The notes under the pieces: generated by a model
Told to the model about the DNA's origin: nothing
What the model saw: the letters and a program-made list of their open reading frames with translations, nothing else
The model's database searches: none
Source of the DNA: Mesorhizobium plurifarium
GTDB lineage: Bacteria > Pseudomonadota > Alphaproteobacteria > Rhizobiales > Rhizobiaceae
Direction of reading: 5' to 3'
Assembly (NCBI GenBank): GCA_000824785.1
Contig: CCNB01000042.1
Span: forward strand, 1 to 37,786
Length of the DNA stretch: 37,786 bases
Program-made: the position numbers and the translations under genes
Shown here: positions 27,690-36,115 of the stretch, piece by piece
Layout of the letters: the number at the start of each line of letters is the position of its first letter
How positions within the stretch are numbered: position 1 is the stretch's first letter

Positions 27690-27877
27690 CGGGACCCCGG
27701 AGCGGCAAGAACACGAAAGGAAGGCCGGTTTGCCCGATAGCGCGCGCCGGCGCAAGGGGCGTTCTGGCCGCGCCCTCCCGGCCTGGCCGGCGGCTTCGCG
27801 ATTGGAAACGCGTCGTTTCGTTTCATCGCCGAAGCCAATATGATCGGCGCCAGATTCACCGGCTAAGGAAGACCTCG

Positions 27878-28474
27878 ATGGGCGAAGCCGCCGCTCGTGG
27901 GCGCAAGTCGATCGGCGCGAAACGCAATCCCGAGAGCGCCGATGCCATCGTCAAGGCCGCCGAAGCGGTGTTGCGCGAGGCGGGCTATGCCGGCTTCTCG
28001 ATCGAGGCCGTCGCCCGGCGGGCGCGGGCTGGAAAGCCGACCATCTATCGCTGGTGGCCGAGCAGGGCGGCGCTGCTGATCGAGGTCTACCAGCGGCAGA
28101 AGCGCGTCGAGGCGCCCGACACCGGAAACATCGAGGACGACTTGGCCGGCTTCCTCGAAAATCTGTTCGCGCATTGGCGCGACACCCCGTCGGGCAACAT
28201 CTTCCGCTCGCTGATCGCGGAGGCGCAGTCGGACGAGACAGCCGCGGCAGCACTTGCCGAATATTCAAAGGGACGCCGAAGCCATACCGGCCGGATGGTC
28301 GAGCGCGCCAAGGCGCGGGGCGAGGTGGCGGCCGATGTCGATGCCGGGATCGTCGCCGACCTGATCGCTTCCTTCGCCTGGCGGCATCTGCTGACCGGGC
28401 GGCTCGACGAGGACGAGGCGGCGATCCGCGCCGCCGTGCGCTACCTGGTGCGAGGGATAAGCCAGGCCTCATAA
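27878..28474 (+). CDS. TetR family transcriptional regulator
   Basis: A 198-residue TetR-type repressor. The N-terminal basic segment and helix-turn-helix are clear (residues about 20-70: AIVKAAEAVLREAGYAGFSI, then VARRARAGKPTIYRWWPSRA); IYRWW is unusual only in its paired Trp. A C-terminal ligand domain follows (WRDTPSGNIFRSLIAEAQSD). It diverges from argJ and converges on the isomerase gene across a shared terminator. Since argJ is constitutive in most rhizobia, its target is probably its own promoter or a distant gene. It interrupts what is usually a compact argJ-isomerase-secA block, so it may have been inserted there. Confidence 0.92.
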   Translation: MGEAAARGRKSIGAKRNPESADAIVKAAEAVLREAGYAGFSIEAVARRARAGKPTIYRWWPSRAALLIEVYQRQKRVEAPDTGNIEDDLAGFLENLFAHWRDTPSGNIFRSLIAEAQSDETAAAALAEYSKGRRSHTGRMVERAKARGEVAADVDAGIVADLIASFAWRHLLTGRLDEDEAAIRAAVRYLVRGISQAS

Positions 28475-28478
28475 TGCG

Positions 28479-28502
28479 AAAGGGCGCCCGAAGGCGCCCT
28501 TT
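28479..28502. terminator. Bidirectional terminator between tetR and the isomerase
   Basis: Perfect 10-base-pair hairpin AAAGGGCGCC / GGCGCCCTTT with a CGAA loop, between two convergent genes. The stem itself supplies T-runs on both sides, so it can stop transcription both ways. The stops are five bases to its left and 23 to its right. Confidence 0.88.
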
Positions 28503-28525
28503 GCCGAACAGTCAGCTGGTGGCTC

Positions 28526-29446
28526 TCACTTGCCGCCTTCCAGCGTGTCGATGTCCTTCTTGAGCTTCTCGTCCGGAATCTCGACCTTGGCTGCCGCGCG
28601 CAGTTCCTTGACCATGGCGAAATACTTGTCGCGGATCACCGCCTGCTTGGCCTGGTCCTTGACGTCGTCGAAGGCCGGCGGCTGCTTGGCGCGCTTGTCC
28701 TCGAGCTTGATGACGTGCCAACCGAACTGCGTCTGCACCGGCTCCTTGGTGTATTTGCCGACATCGAGCGCGAAGGCCGCCTTGTCGAATTCCGGCACCA
28801 TCTGGCCCGGTCCGAACCAGCCGAGATCGCCGCCATTGGTTTTGCCCGAGGGGTCATTGGTGTGTTCGTTGGCGAGCTTCTGGAAGTCGGCGCCTCCGTC
28901 GAGCTGCTTGATGATCGCCTCGGCCTCTTCCTTCGTCTTCACGAGGATGTGACGCGCATGCACTTCGTTGACCGGCGGCGTGTTGGCGATCTCCTGGTCG
29001 TAGCGGGCGCGCACTTCGGCGTCCGTCACCTTGTCGACCACTTCCTTCTCGACGACCTCGCCATGCAGGGCGCGCGCCTGCAGGAAAGCCATGCGGCGCT
29101 GGAAGTCGGCGTCCTTGTCGAGGCCCGCATCGACCGCCTTCTTGGCCATGACGCGGATCTCGATCGCCGCCGAAAGGGCAGCCGCACGGCGCTGCTCGGG
29201 CGGCAGTTGCGCGAACTGCTGTGACAGTTCGCCTTCGGCGAGCTGCAGATCGGCCTCGGTCAGCTTCTCGCCATTGATCGTGGCAACCACGGCATTGGGG
29301 TCGACCGGCTTCGCGGGAGCGGCGGCAGGCGCGGTGGCATCCGCGGGCTTGGTCTCCTGCGCCATCAGCGGCGACAGGCAAAGAGCCGAGAGCCCGAAGG
29401 CCAGACCGAGGCTGGCGAGCGAGGCGCGGCGGAACGACAGGGACAT
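28526..29446 (-). CDS. Periplasmic peptidyl-prolyl isomerase (PpiC/SurA-type)
   Basis: A 306-residue exported parvulin-type foldase that isomerises proline bonds in secreted proteins. Order: signal peptide (about 1-29, ending LSPLMAQ-E), an Ala/Pro-rich linker, a SurA-N-like chaperone region (about 50-155), the rotamase domain (about 161-252: NEVHARHILVKTKEEAEAII, NGGDLGWFGPGQMVPEFDKA, QTQFGWHVIKLED) and a helical tail. The rotamase core histidine pattern HARHILV and HVIKLED is complete. I use ATG 29446 (MSLSFRR) because GGAG lies upstream and a signal peptide follows. The frame is open far beyond, antisense to secA; that is not coding. It is divergent from secA, and both serve export. Confidence 0.92.
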   Translation of the reverse strand: MSLSFRRASLASLGLAFGLSALCLSPLMAQETKPADATAPAAAPAKPVDPNAVVATINGEKLTEADLQLAEGELSQQFAQLPPEQRRAAALSAAIEIRVMAKKAVDAGLDKDADFQRRMAFLQARALHGEVVEKEVVDKVTDAEVRARYDQEIANTPPVNEVHARHILVKTKEEAEAIIKQLDGGADFQKLANEHTNDPSGKTNGGDLGWFGPGQMVPEFDKAAFALDVGKYTKEPVQTQFGWHVIKLEDKRAKQPPAFDDVKDQAKQAVIRDKYFAMVKELRAAAKVEIPDEKLKKDIDTLEGGK

Positions 29447-29554
29447 CGAGATAAACTCCAATGGGGATTGCCAGTAAGGATCGCGGGAGCGAAAGGGTTC
29501 CAGATCAGTCGGATTGTGGCGGAATTTGGCGCTGCCCATGGGGCTAACGCGGCG

Positions 29555-29583
29555 TTGACATCGATTGAGCCCCCTCTTATCTG
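29555..29583 (+). promoter_or_regulatory. Sigma70-type promoter of secA
   Basis: TTGACA at 29555-29560, 17 bases, then TATCTG at 29578-29583. The first box and spacing match consensus and the second differs in two bases. It leaves a leader of about 120 bases before the secA start, in which TCCGC/GCGGA near 29630-29650 could form a small hairpin. Confidence 0.7.
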
Positions 29584-29710
29584 TCCATCGACTTGGCGTC
29601 CAGAACCGTTTTCCGGGCGCTTTTTGCGTTTGTCCGCATTCACGCGGATTTGATGGGCCCGCCCGGCGCCTGTCGCAAACGGCTAAAATTGCTATCGAAA
29701 GGACCATTGG

Positions 29711-32443
29711 ATGGTCAGTCTCGGCGGTCTCGCCCGTAAGGTTTTCGGTTCTTCCAACGACCGCCGCGTCAAGTCGACCCGGCCCAGGGTCGAAGCCATC
29801 AACGCCATGGAAAACGAGATGCGGGCGCTTTCCGACGCCGAGCTTGCGGGGCGCACGCAAAAGTTCCGCCAGGATCTCGCCAACGGCGCTTCGCTCGACG
29901 ATCTCTTGGTCCCGGCCTTCGCCACGGTGCGCGAGGCGGCCCGCCGCGTGCTCGGCATGCGGCCTTTCGACGTCCAGCTGATCGGCGGCATGGTGCTGCA
30001 CAATGGCGGCATCGCCGAGATGCGCACCGGCGAAGGCAAGACGCTGGTCGCCACCTTGCCGGTCTATCTCAACGCGCTCGCCGGCAAGGGCGTGCATGTC
30101 GTCACCGTCAACGACTACCTCGCCAAGCGCGACGCCGAATGGATGGGCCGCGTCTACAAATTCCTCGGCCTGACCGTCGGCATCATCGTCCACGGCCTTT
30201 CCGACGACGAGCGCCGCGAGGCCTACGCCTCCGACGTCACCTATGCCACCAACAACGAGCTCGGCTTCGACTATCTGCGCGACAACATGAAGTATGAGCG
30301 CTCGCAGATGGTGCAGCGCGGACACTCCTACGCCATCGTCGACGAGGTCGACTCCATCCTTGTCGACGAAGCGCGCACGCCGCTGATCATTTCCGGCCCC
30401 CTCGAGGACCGCTCGGAAATGTACAACACCATCGACACCTTCATGCTGAAGCTCGGCCCGGCCGACTACGAGGTCGACGAGAAGCAGAAGACCACGATCT
30501 TTACCGAGGACGGCACCGAGAAGCTGGAAAACATGCTGCGCGACGCCGGCCTGTTGAAGGGCGAGTCGCTCTACGACGTCGAGAACGTCGCTATCGTCCA
30601 TCACGTCAACAACGCGCTGAAGGCGCATCTGTTGTTCCAGAAGGACCGGGACTACATCGTGCGCAACGGCGAGATCGTCATCATCGACGAGTTCACCGGC
30701 CGCATGATGCCCGGACGCCGCTATTCGGAAGGCCTGCACCAGGCGCTCGAAGCCAAGGAGCATGTGCAGATCCAGCCGGAGAACCAGACGCTGGCCTCCG
30801 TCACCTTCCAGAACTATTTCCGTCTCTACAAGAAGCTCGCCGGCATGACCGGCACGGCGCTGACCGAGGCCGAGGAATTCGCCAACATCTACAATCTCGA
30901 AGTCACCGAGATCCCGACCAACCTGCCGGTCGCCCGCAAGGATGAGGACGACGAGGTCTACCGGACGGTCGACGAGAAATACAAGGCGATCGTCAAGGAG
31001 ATCCGCGACGCCCGCGACCGCGGCCAGCCGATCCTGGTCGGCACCACCTCGATCGAGAAATCCGAGCTGCTGGCCGAGCGCCTGCGCAAGGAGGGCATCA
31101 AGGACTTCGAGGTGCTGAACGCCCGTCACCATGAGCGGGAAGCGTCCATCGTCGCCCAGGCCGGCAAGCCCGGCGCCATCACCATCGCCACCAACATGGC
31201 CGGCCGCGGCACCGACATCAAGCTCGGCGGCAACGCCGAGATGCGGATCGCCGAGGAGCTTGGCGACATGCCGCCCGGACCCGAGCGCGAGGCGCGGGAA
31301 AAGGCCATCATCGACGACGTCGAGCGCCTGAAGGAAAAGGCGCTGGCCGCCGGCGGCCTCTACGTTCTGGCCACGGAACGCCACGAATCGCGCCGAATCG
31401 ACAACCAGCTGCGTGGCCGCTCCGGCCGCCAGGGCGATCCCGGCCGCTCGAAATTCTTCCTGTCGCTGCAGGACGATCTGATGCGCATCTTCGGCTCCGA
31501 GCGAATGGACGGCATGCTGCAGAAGCTCGGCCTCAAGGAAGACGAGGCGATCATCCACCCCTGGATCAACAAGGCGCTGGAGAAGGCGCAGAAGAAGGTC
31601 GAGGCGCGCAACTTCGACATCCGCAAAAACCTCCTGAAATATGACGACGTCTCGAACGACCAGCGCAAGGTGGTGTTCGAGCAGCGCATCGAGCTGATGG
31701 ACGGCGAAGGCCTGTCGGAGACGATTACCGAGATGCGCGAGGGCGTGATCGAGGAGATCGTCGCCAAGAACATTCCCGAGAATGCCTATGCCGAGCAGTG
31801 GAACGTCGCCGGCCTCAAGGAAGAGGTTGGGCAATACCTCAACCTCGACCTGCCGATCGAGGAATGGGTCAAGGAAGAGGGCATCGCCGAGGACGACATC
31901 CGCGAGCGCATCACGGCCGCGGCCGACGCCGCCGCCAAGGAGCGCGCCGATCGCTTCGGTCCCGACGTGATGAATTATGTCGAACGTTCGGTGGTGCTGC
32001 AGACGCTCGACCATCTGTGGCGCGAGCACATCGTCAACCTCGACCACTTGCGCTCGGTTGTCGGCTTCCGCGGCTATGCCCAGCGCGACCCGCTGCAGGA
32101 ATATAAGGGCGAAGCCTTCGAGCTGTTCCAGGGCATGCTCGGCAATCTGCGCCAGGCCGTCACCGCGCAGCTGATGCGCGTCGAGCTGGTGCGCCAGGCA
32201 GCCGACGCGCCGCCGCCCGAAACGCCGGAGATGTTCGGCAGCCATATCGACGGTTCCACCGGCGAGGACGATTTCCAGGGTGGCGAGACCGCGCTTCTGA
32301 TGCGCCAGGACACCAACGCCGTCGTCGCGCCGGAAAACCGCGACCCGAAGAACCCTTCGACCTGGGGCAAGGTCGGCCGCAACGAACTCTGCCCCTGCGG
32401 CTCCGGCAAGAAATACAAGCACTGCCACGGCGCCTTCGCCTGA
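29711..32443 (+). CDS. secA: Preprotein translocase ATPase SecA
   Basis: ATP motor that drives unfolded preproteins through SecYEG at the inner membrane. The 910 residues are normal length. Walker A is MRTGEGKT (104-111), the DEAD-like box is DEVDSILVDEART, and the second nucleotide-binding domain has TIATNMAGRGTDIKLGG and RRIDNQLRGRSGRQGDPG. The C-terminal zinc finger that binds SecB and phospholipids is complete: Cys894, Cys896, Cys905 and His906. The start ATG 29711 follows AAAGGA. It has its own promoter and is divergent from the isomerase gene. Confidence 0.98.
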   Translation: MVSLGGLARKVFGSSNDRRVKSTRPRVEAINAMENEMRALSDAELAGRTQKFRQDLANGASLDDLLVPAFATVREAARRVLGMRPFDVQLIGGMVLHNGGIAEMRTGEGKTLVATLPVYLNALAGKGVHVVTVNDYLAKRDAEWMGRVYKFLGLTVGIIVHGLSDDERREAYASDVTYATNNELGFDYLRDNMKYERSQMVQRGHSYAIVDEVDSILVDEARTPLIISGPLEDRSEMYNTIDTFMLKLGPADYEVDEKQKTTIFTEDGTEKLENMLRDAGLLKGESLYDVENVAIVHHVNNALKAHLLFQKDRDYIVRNGEIVIIDEFTGRMMPGRRYSEGLHQALEAKEHVQIQPENQTLASVTFQNYFRLYKKLAGMTGTALTEAEEFANIYNLEVTEIPTNLPVARKDEDDEVYRTVDEKYKAIVKEIRDARDRGQPILVGTTSIEKSELLAERLRKEGIKDFEVLNARHHEREASIVAQAGKPGAITIATNMAGRGTDIKLGGNAEMRIAEELGDMPPGPEREAREKAIIDDVERLKEKALAAGGLYVLATERHESRRIDNQLRGRSGRQGDPGRSKFFLSLQDDLMRIFGSERMDGMLQKLGLKEDEAIIHPWINKALEKAQKKVEARNFDIRKNLLKYDDVSNDQRKVVFEQRIELMDGEGLSETITEMREGVIEEIVAKNIPENAYAEQWNVAGLKEEVGQYLNLDLPIEEWVKEEGIAEDDIRERITAAADAAAKERADRFGPDVMNYVERSVVLQTLDHLWREHIVNLDHLRSVVGFRGYAQRDPLQEYKGEAFELFQGMLGNLRQAVTAQLMRVELVRQAADAPPPETPEMFGSHIDGSTGEDDFQGGETALLMRQDTNAVVAPENRDPKNPSTWGKVGRNELCPCGSGKKYKHCHGAFA

Positions 32444-32450
32444 CGCCTAT

Positions 32451-32502
32451 TTCCTTCTCCTCGCTTGCGGGGAGAAGGTGGCCCGTAGGGCCGGATGAGG
32501 GG
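32451..32502. repeat. Two-hairpin palindromic intergenic repeat, likely secA terminator
   Basis: CCTTCTCC (32453-32460) with GGAGAAGG (32471-32478), then GGCCC (32480-32484) with GGGCC (32488-32492), then GGATGAGGGG. The half CTTCTCC...GGAGAAG recurs at 36634-36658. I know similar palindromic units from Mesorhizobium and related genomes, where they follow many genes; no search was done. The hairpin starts nine bases after the secA stop. Confidence 0.75.
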
Positions 32503-32568
32503 CAGCGCCGACGCTGATAGTTCTCGCAGAACGCCGGACTTATTCCAGGCTTTCCAGACAACTGGACC

Positions 32569-35178
32569 TTACACCAGCCCCGACGCGCGCGCCGCGGCCG
32601 CCGCCTCGCCGCGAGAGATGACTTCCAGCTTCTCCAGCACCGCCGAGACATGGTGGTCGACGGTCTTGGGCGAAATCGTCAGATGCGCGGCGATCTTCTT
32701 GTTGGAAAAGCCCCGCTCTAGAAGTTCCAGCACTTCCATCTGGCGCTGCGTAAGGCCGGCCTGGTTGGCGCGCGTCGCCTGTCGCGGTCCTCTTGCGATG
32801 TGGCTGACGCCGCTTTCGCGCATGAGGCCGCGGGCGTGCTGCGCGATCGCTCTCGCGCCGAGCTCCTCGAAAATGGCGAGCGCCTCACGCTGCGCCGCTT
32901 CGTCGCCGAGCAGCAGGGCCATGGCCTGTTCGAAAGGCGCGCCCATTTCGGCCCATCGCGCGGCGGCCGCGCGCCAGTCGCCGCTCAGTTGCAGGCGGTG
33001 CGGCTCCGCCATGCAATCCATGTCGCCGGATTCGGATCCAGGCGACAACAGCTCCCGCCAGACAGCAAGCTCGCCGAACACGGCCGGCGTCGGCGCTAGG
33101 CTTTCCGCCACCGCGATCAGGCGCAAGGCTTCCTGCCTGTCGGCCTGGCCGAGCCACGCCAGTTCGGCCAGCACCCCGGCAAAGGCCACGAGGCGCTGCA
33201 GCTCCATGCCCTTGTCCAGGAACCGCCGCATCTCTTCGACGATCGGCTCGGCCGACGGGTCGCCGCGTCGGATGCGCAAGCTTGCCAGCGCCACCAGCGA
33301 CGGATAGCGCACGAGCGGCGTCGTTGCGTCGTCGTCGACCACCTCATGCGCCACTGTCGCGGCATCGTTCCAAAACCCGCGGCGAAGCAGAAGCTGCGCC
33401 TGCACGCCGCGCATGTAGTCGCGCCATGTCGCGAGATCGTTCTCGACGCAATAGCCGATACCGCGCTCCAGGAACGCCGCAGCCTCCTTGAAGTTGAGCC
33501 TGTTCATCTCGACGCAGGCGCAGTTCGTGAAGGCGCGCGCCGCGTGCTCCTGGAAGTTGCCCGACAGCGCAATGCCAAGGCTGCGGGCGAGATCGCGTCG
33601 GCCCTTGGCAAAGTCCAGCCATTGTCCGGCGGCGCCGACATTGTTGAGGGCGTGGCAAAGGATGTCCGGGCGGTTGAGCCGCTCCGCCAGCTCGACCGCC
33701 TTGCCGCCGAGCGAAAGCGTATCCTCGAGCCGCTCGGCGAGCATCGCCAGTTGCGAGAGGTTCGAATAGGCCATCGCCAGCTCGGCGCTGTCGGGGGCGG
33801 TCTCCAGGAGCTCAACCGCCTGCTCGCCGAAACGGTCCGCCGACTCGCGATCGCCGAGCAGATAGGCGAAGCGCGACAGGCACCTGAGGCTGTCGCCTTC
33901 CTTGAGCCGGTCGCCCAGCGCCTGGCGCAGCAGACGCGCCCGGCCCTGCGCTTCCATCGCCGTGTCGACGCGGCCGATCAGGTGGCACTCGAAGGCATGG
34001 CCTTCGTAAAGCTCCGCCCGCGTCTCCATCGGCAGCATATCCGCGTAGCGCAGGGCGACCTCGTAATAGCCCGCCGCATCGCGATGCGCGCCGACACGGG
34101 AAGCCTCACGCGCGGCGACCGGCGCGAGCTCGCGCACCACGTCCAGGTTTTGCGCTTCCACGGCATGATGCACCAACCTTGCGGTGGCGATGTCCGGATT
34201 GTCACGCAAGGCTGCCAGGGCACGCTCATTGTACTCGCGCCGTTTGCTGGGCGTCAGCGCCATCTCTATGGCCGTGCGGGCGATCTCGTGCCGGAAGGCA
34301 TAGCCGTCGCCGAAATCCTCGAGCAGGCCGTGGGCGACGCATTCGGCAAGCTGGCCGGCGGCGGCGATACCGCAAAGGCCGCTGAGCGCCCAGGCATCGG
34401 CGCGGCGCGGGAACACAGAGACCGCGTCGAGCATCGAGCGGGCGCCCGGCGACAATTTTTCGGCGCGCGCCAGCACGGCGTCCCGCACGCTTGCCGGCAA
34501 GGCGCCGCTTCCCTCGGAGGCAAGCAGCTCGGTGACGAAGAAGGCGTTGCCGGCGCTCGCCCGGTAGATCGCGCCGCCATCGCGCTCGGCGGCTTCGGCC
34601 AGCGACAGCACCGCGCTTTCGCTAAGCAGTGGCACGTCGATGCGCACCACATTGCCGGCCGGGATCTCGCCGAGCGCCCGGCGCACCCGCATCTGCCCCT
34701 CGCTGCGGTCGGTGCGGGCCGTGATCAAAAGCAGGATGTGGGTGTTCGCGATACGCCGGCCGAGGAAGCGCACGAAATCGAGCGTCGCGTCATCCGCCCA
34801 GTGCAGATCCTCGATGACGAGCAGGCATGGGCCTTTCGCCTCGAAGACGTCGAGCGCCTCGGAAAACAGGGGCAGCCGTTGCACCTGGCGGTCGTCGATC
34901 GCCCGCGGCAGCTCCCACTGCCCGTTGCGCGCCAGATCGTAAAGCGGCCCCAGCGGATCCGGAATGGACAGGTCCTCGCAGGCGCTGCGAAGCACGTTCA
35001 GGCCGTCGTCCAGCCGGCTCGCGAAGGCCTCGACCAACGCCGTCTTGCCGGCGCCGGCCTCGCCCGAGACGACCACGACGCGGCCGCGGCCGGCTATTGC
35101 CTCCGGCAACAAGGCGCCCATCTGCTGCAGCTGCGGCTGCCGTTCCAGAAGCATCATCGCTCTCTCGCGGAATTCCAT
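32569..35178 (-). CDS. MalT-like LuxR family ATPase regulator (LAL)
   Basis: An 869-residue STAND-type transcriptional regulator that hydrolyses ATP and probably oligomerises on DNA after binding an inducer. Order: AAA+ domain with Walker A GEAGAGKT (39-46) and Walker B LLVIEDLHWADD (119-130), a long middle region of helical TPR-like repeats (about 350-790, for example AELYEGHAFECHLIGRVDTA, RESADRFGEQAVELLE), and a C-terminal LuxR helix-turn-helix (GLTQRQMEVLELLERGFSNKKIAAHLTISPKTVDHHV in outline, residues about 805-865). It is divergent from a DUF4242 gene. ATGs at 35157 and 35154 have better ribosome-binding sites (GAGAGAG), so the first residues may be shorter. The inducer is unknown. Confidence 0.92.
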   Translation of the reverse strand: MEFRERAMMLLERQPQLQQMGALLPEAIAGRGRVVVVSGEAGAGKTALVEAFASRLDDGLNVLRSACEDLSIPDPLGPLYDLARNGQWELPRAIDDRQVQRLPLFSEALDVFEAKGPCLLVIEDLHWADDATLDFVRFLGRRIANTHILLLITARTDRSEGQMRVRRALGEIPAGNVVRIDVPLLSESAVLSLAEAAERDGGAIYRASAGNAFFVTELLASEGSGALPASVRDAVLARAEKLSPGARSMLDAVSVFPRRADAWALSGLCGIAAAGQLAECVAHGLLEDFGDGYAFRHEIARTAIEMALTPSKRREYNERALAALRDNPDIATARLVHHAVEAQNLDVVRELAPVAAREASRVGAHRDAAGYYEVALRYADMLPMETRAELYEGHAFECHLIGRVDTAMEAQGRARLLRQALGDRLKEGDSLRCLSRFAYLLGDRESADRFGEQAVELLETAPDSAELAMAYSNLSQLAMLAERLEDTLSLGGKAVELAERLNRPDILCHALNNVGAAGQWLDFAKGRRDLARSLGIALSGNFQEHAARAFTNCACVEMNRLNFKEAAAFLERGIGYCVENDLATWRDYMRGVQAQLLLRRGFWNDAATVAHEVVDDDATTPLVRYPSLVALASLRIRRGDPSAEPIVEEMRRFLDKGMELQRLVAFAGVLAELAWLGQADRQEALRLIAVAESLAPTPAVFGELAVWRELLSPGSESGDMDCMAEPHRLQLSGDWRAAAARWAEMGAPFEQAMALLLGDEAAQREALAIFEELGARAIAQHARGLMRESGVSHIARGPRQATRANQAGLTQRQMEVLELLERGFSNKKIAAHLTISPKTVDHHVSAVLEKLEVISRGEAAAAARASGLV

Positions 35179-35229
35179 CGTGGCGGGTCACCGCCGCGAT
35201 AGCGTGGGAGACAGCCCTAAAATGTGACT

Positions 35230-35272
35230 TTCCACACACTAAGGTGCCATCTTCCACATAAAACGTTCCAAA
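35230..35272. promoter_or_regulatory. Direct repeats, candidate regulator sites
   Basis: TTCCACA at 35230-35236 and 35252-35258, 22 bases apart (about two helical turns), with a third partial copy TTCCAAA at 35266-35272. They lie between the divergent LuxR and DUF4242 genes, on the LuxR side. The repeated heptamer could be a binding site for the LuxR regulator, but no site for this family is known to me. Confidence 0.4.
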
Positions 35273-35346
35273 GATAGGGAATCGTCCCGGCCAATATGGG
35301 GAATGGCTCCGATGCGCGGCCTTGCCCGAAATGGTGATATCCGCCT

Positions 35347-35433
35347 CGCTCGAAACGAGCGCAGGCAATTCCAAGGAAAACCGCGTAGCGGTTGAGCTCG
35401 GCGACTTCGCCATGGCCTTCCGTCTGGAATTGC
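35347..35433 (+). promoter_or_regulatory. Predicted folded leader of the DUF4242 gene
   Basis: CGCTCG/CGAGCG hairpin with AAA loop (35347-35361), then GCAATTCCA (35365-35373) pairing perfectly with TGGAATTGC (35425-35433), enclosing AACCGC/GCGGTT with a GTA loop (35379-35393) and GGCG/CGCC with an ACTT loop (35400-35411). Folded together these form a three-way junction 40 bases before the gene. Whether it is transcribed is unknown; the pairing was found by eye. Confidence 0.4.
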
Positions 35434-35473
35434 GTGGAGACTTGCAATCCGATCCCTGAAAGGAACGACGATC

Positions 35474-35746
35474 GTGCCACGTTATCTCGTTGAACGCACC
35501 TTCCCGGAAGGCCTGAACGTACCGATGAACGATGCCGGCGCCACCGCGATGGGCGGCGTCATCGCCCGCAATGCCGAGAAAGGCGTGACCTGGGTGCAAT
35601 CCTTCGTCTCGCCCGACAAGTCGAAGAGCTTCTGCATCTATGACGCGCCCTCGCCAGAGGCGATCCGCAGCACCGCGCAGAAGAATTCGCTTCCCGTCGA
35701 CAAGATCACGGAGGTGCGGGTTCTCGACCCCTACTTTTATCGCTGA
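35474..35746 (+). CDS. DUF4242 (nickel-binding SCO4226-like) protein
   Basis: A 90-residue protein of the DUF4242 family. One member, SCO4226 of Streptomyces, is a nickel-binding protein of ferredoxin-like fold. It starts with GTG after AAAGGAA and reads PRYLVERTFPEGLNVPMND, then GVTWVQSFVSPDKSKSFCIYDAPSPEAI and a tail DKITEVRVLDPYFYR. Whether this protein binds nickel is not shown. It is divergent from the LuxR regulator and is the first of three small genes on the plus strand, so it may be the regulator's direct target. The leader has a predicted fold. Confidence 0.82.
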   Translation: MPRYLVERTFPEGLNVPMNDAGATAMGGVIARNAEKGVTWVQSFVSPDKSKSFCIYDAPSPEAIRSTAQKNSLPVDKITEVRVLDPYFYR

Positions 35747-35798
35747 CCGGGCGGACCGTGTCGGGCAGATCGGTCCCGTCGCCGGCGGACCTGACGCC

Positions 35799-36008
35799 GT
35801 GCCGGATAGCGAGGGTACATCCGCCGCGGCGTACGCGGCCTCGCCCCGGCGTGGCTACATGCGACGGGCCCTGTCGGCGCTGCTTTCGCCCTTGTGGAAC
35901 CGGCGCCGCCTTCTGCCGCCTCAGGATGACTATTTGAAACGCGACATCGGCCTCGAAGAGCGCGAGATGCCGCGTGAATACTGGGAATACTGGTGGCATC
36001 ACCGCTGA
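35799..36008 (+). CDS. DUF1127-like small protein
   Basis: A 69-residue protein if the GTG at 35799 is used, or 49 from the ATG at 35859; neither start has a strong ribosome-binding site. The C-terminal half carries the DUF1127-like core YLKRDIGLEEREMPREY, close to the usual LKDIGLSRSEI, and the sequence ends in EYWEYWWHHR. Small DUF1127 proteins in alphaproteobacteria affect phosphate and carbon balance and may bind RNA; an Arg-rich stretch precedes this core here. The GTG start gives the Ser/Ala-rich N-terminus (TSAAAYAASPRRGY) that I recall from this family, so I chose it. It lies 52 bases after the DUF4242 stop. Confidence 0.55.
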   Translation: MPDSEGTSAAAYAASPRRGYMRRALSALLSPLWNRRRLLPPQDDYLKRDIGLEEREMPREYWEYWWHHR

Positions 36009-36115
36009 TCCCGCTTCGTCGGGATCGGCATCCATCCCTTTTCATCGACAGGCGCAGCTGACGTCCGGCCTTCGCGGTCCCCGTTTGCGCGCCTCAACCG
36101 CATTGGAGACATGAA

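Noticed and set aside
26421..27740. 439-codon plus-strand frame opposite argJ
   Set aside because: No recognisable domain, no ribosome-binding site, and argJ on the other strand is certain.
29377..29382. Possible lipobox (SALC) in the isomerase signal peptide
   Set aside because: The residue before Cys is Leu, which signal peptidase II does not accept; a later Ala-Gln site fits signal peptidase I.
29447..32428. Frame of about 1000 codons antisense to secA, continuous with the isomerase frame
   Set aside because: The isomerase has a clear signal peptide and ribosome-binding site at 29446. The rest has no domain and arises from the high GC third positions of secA.
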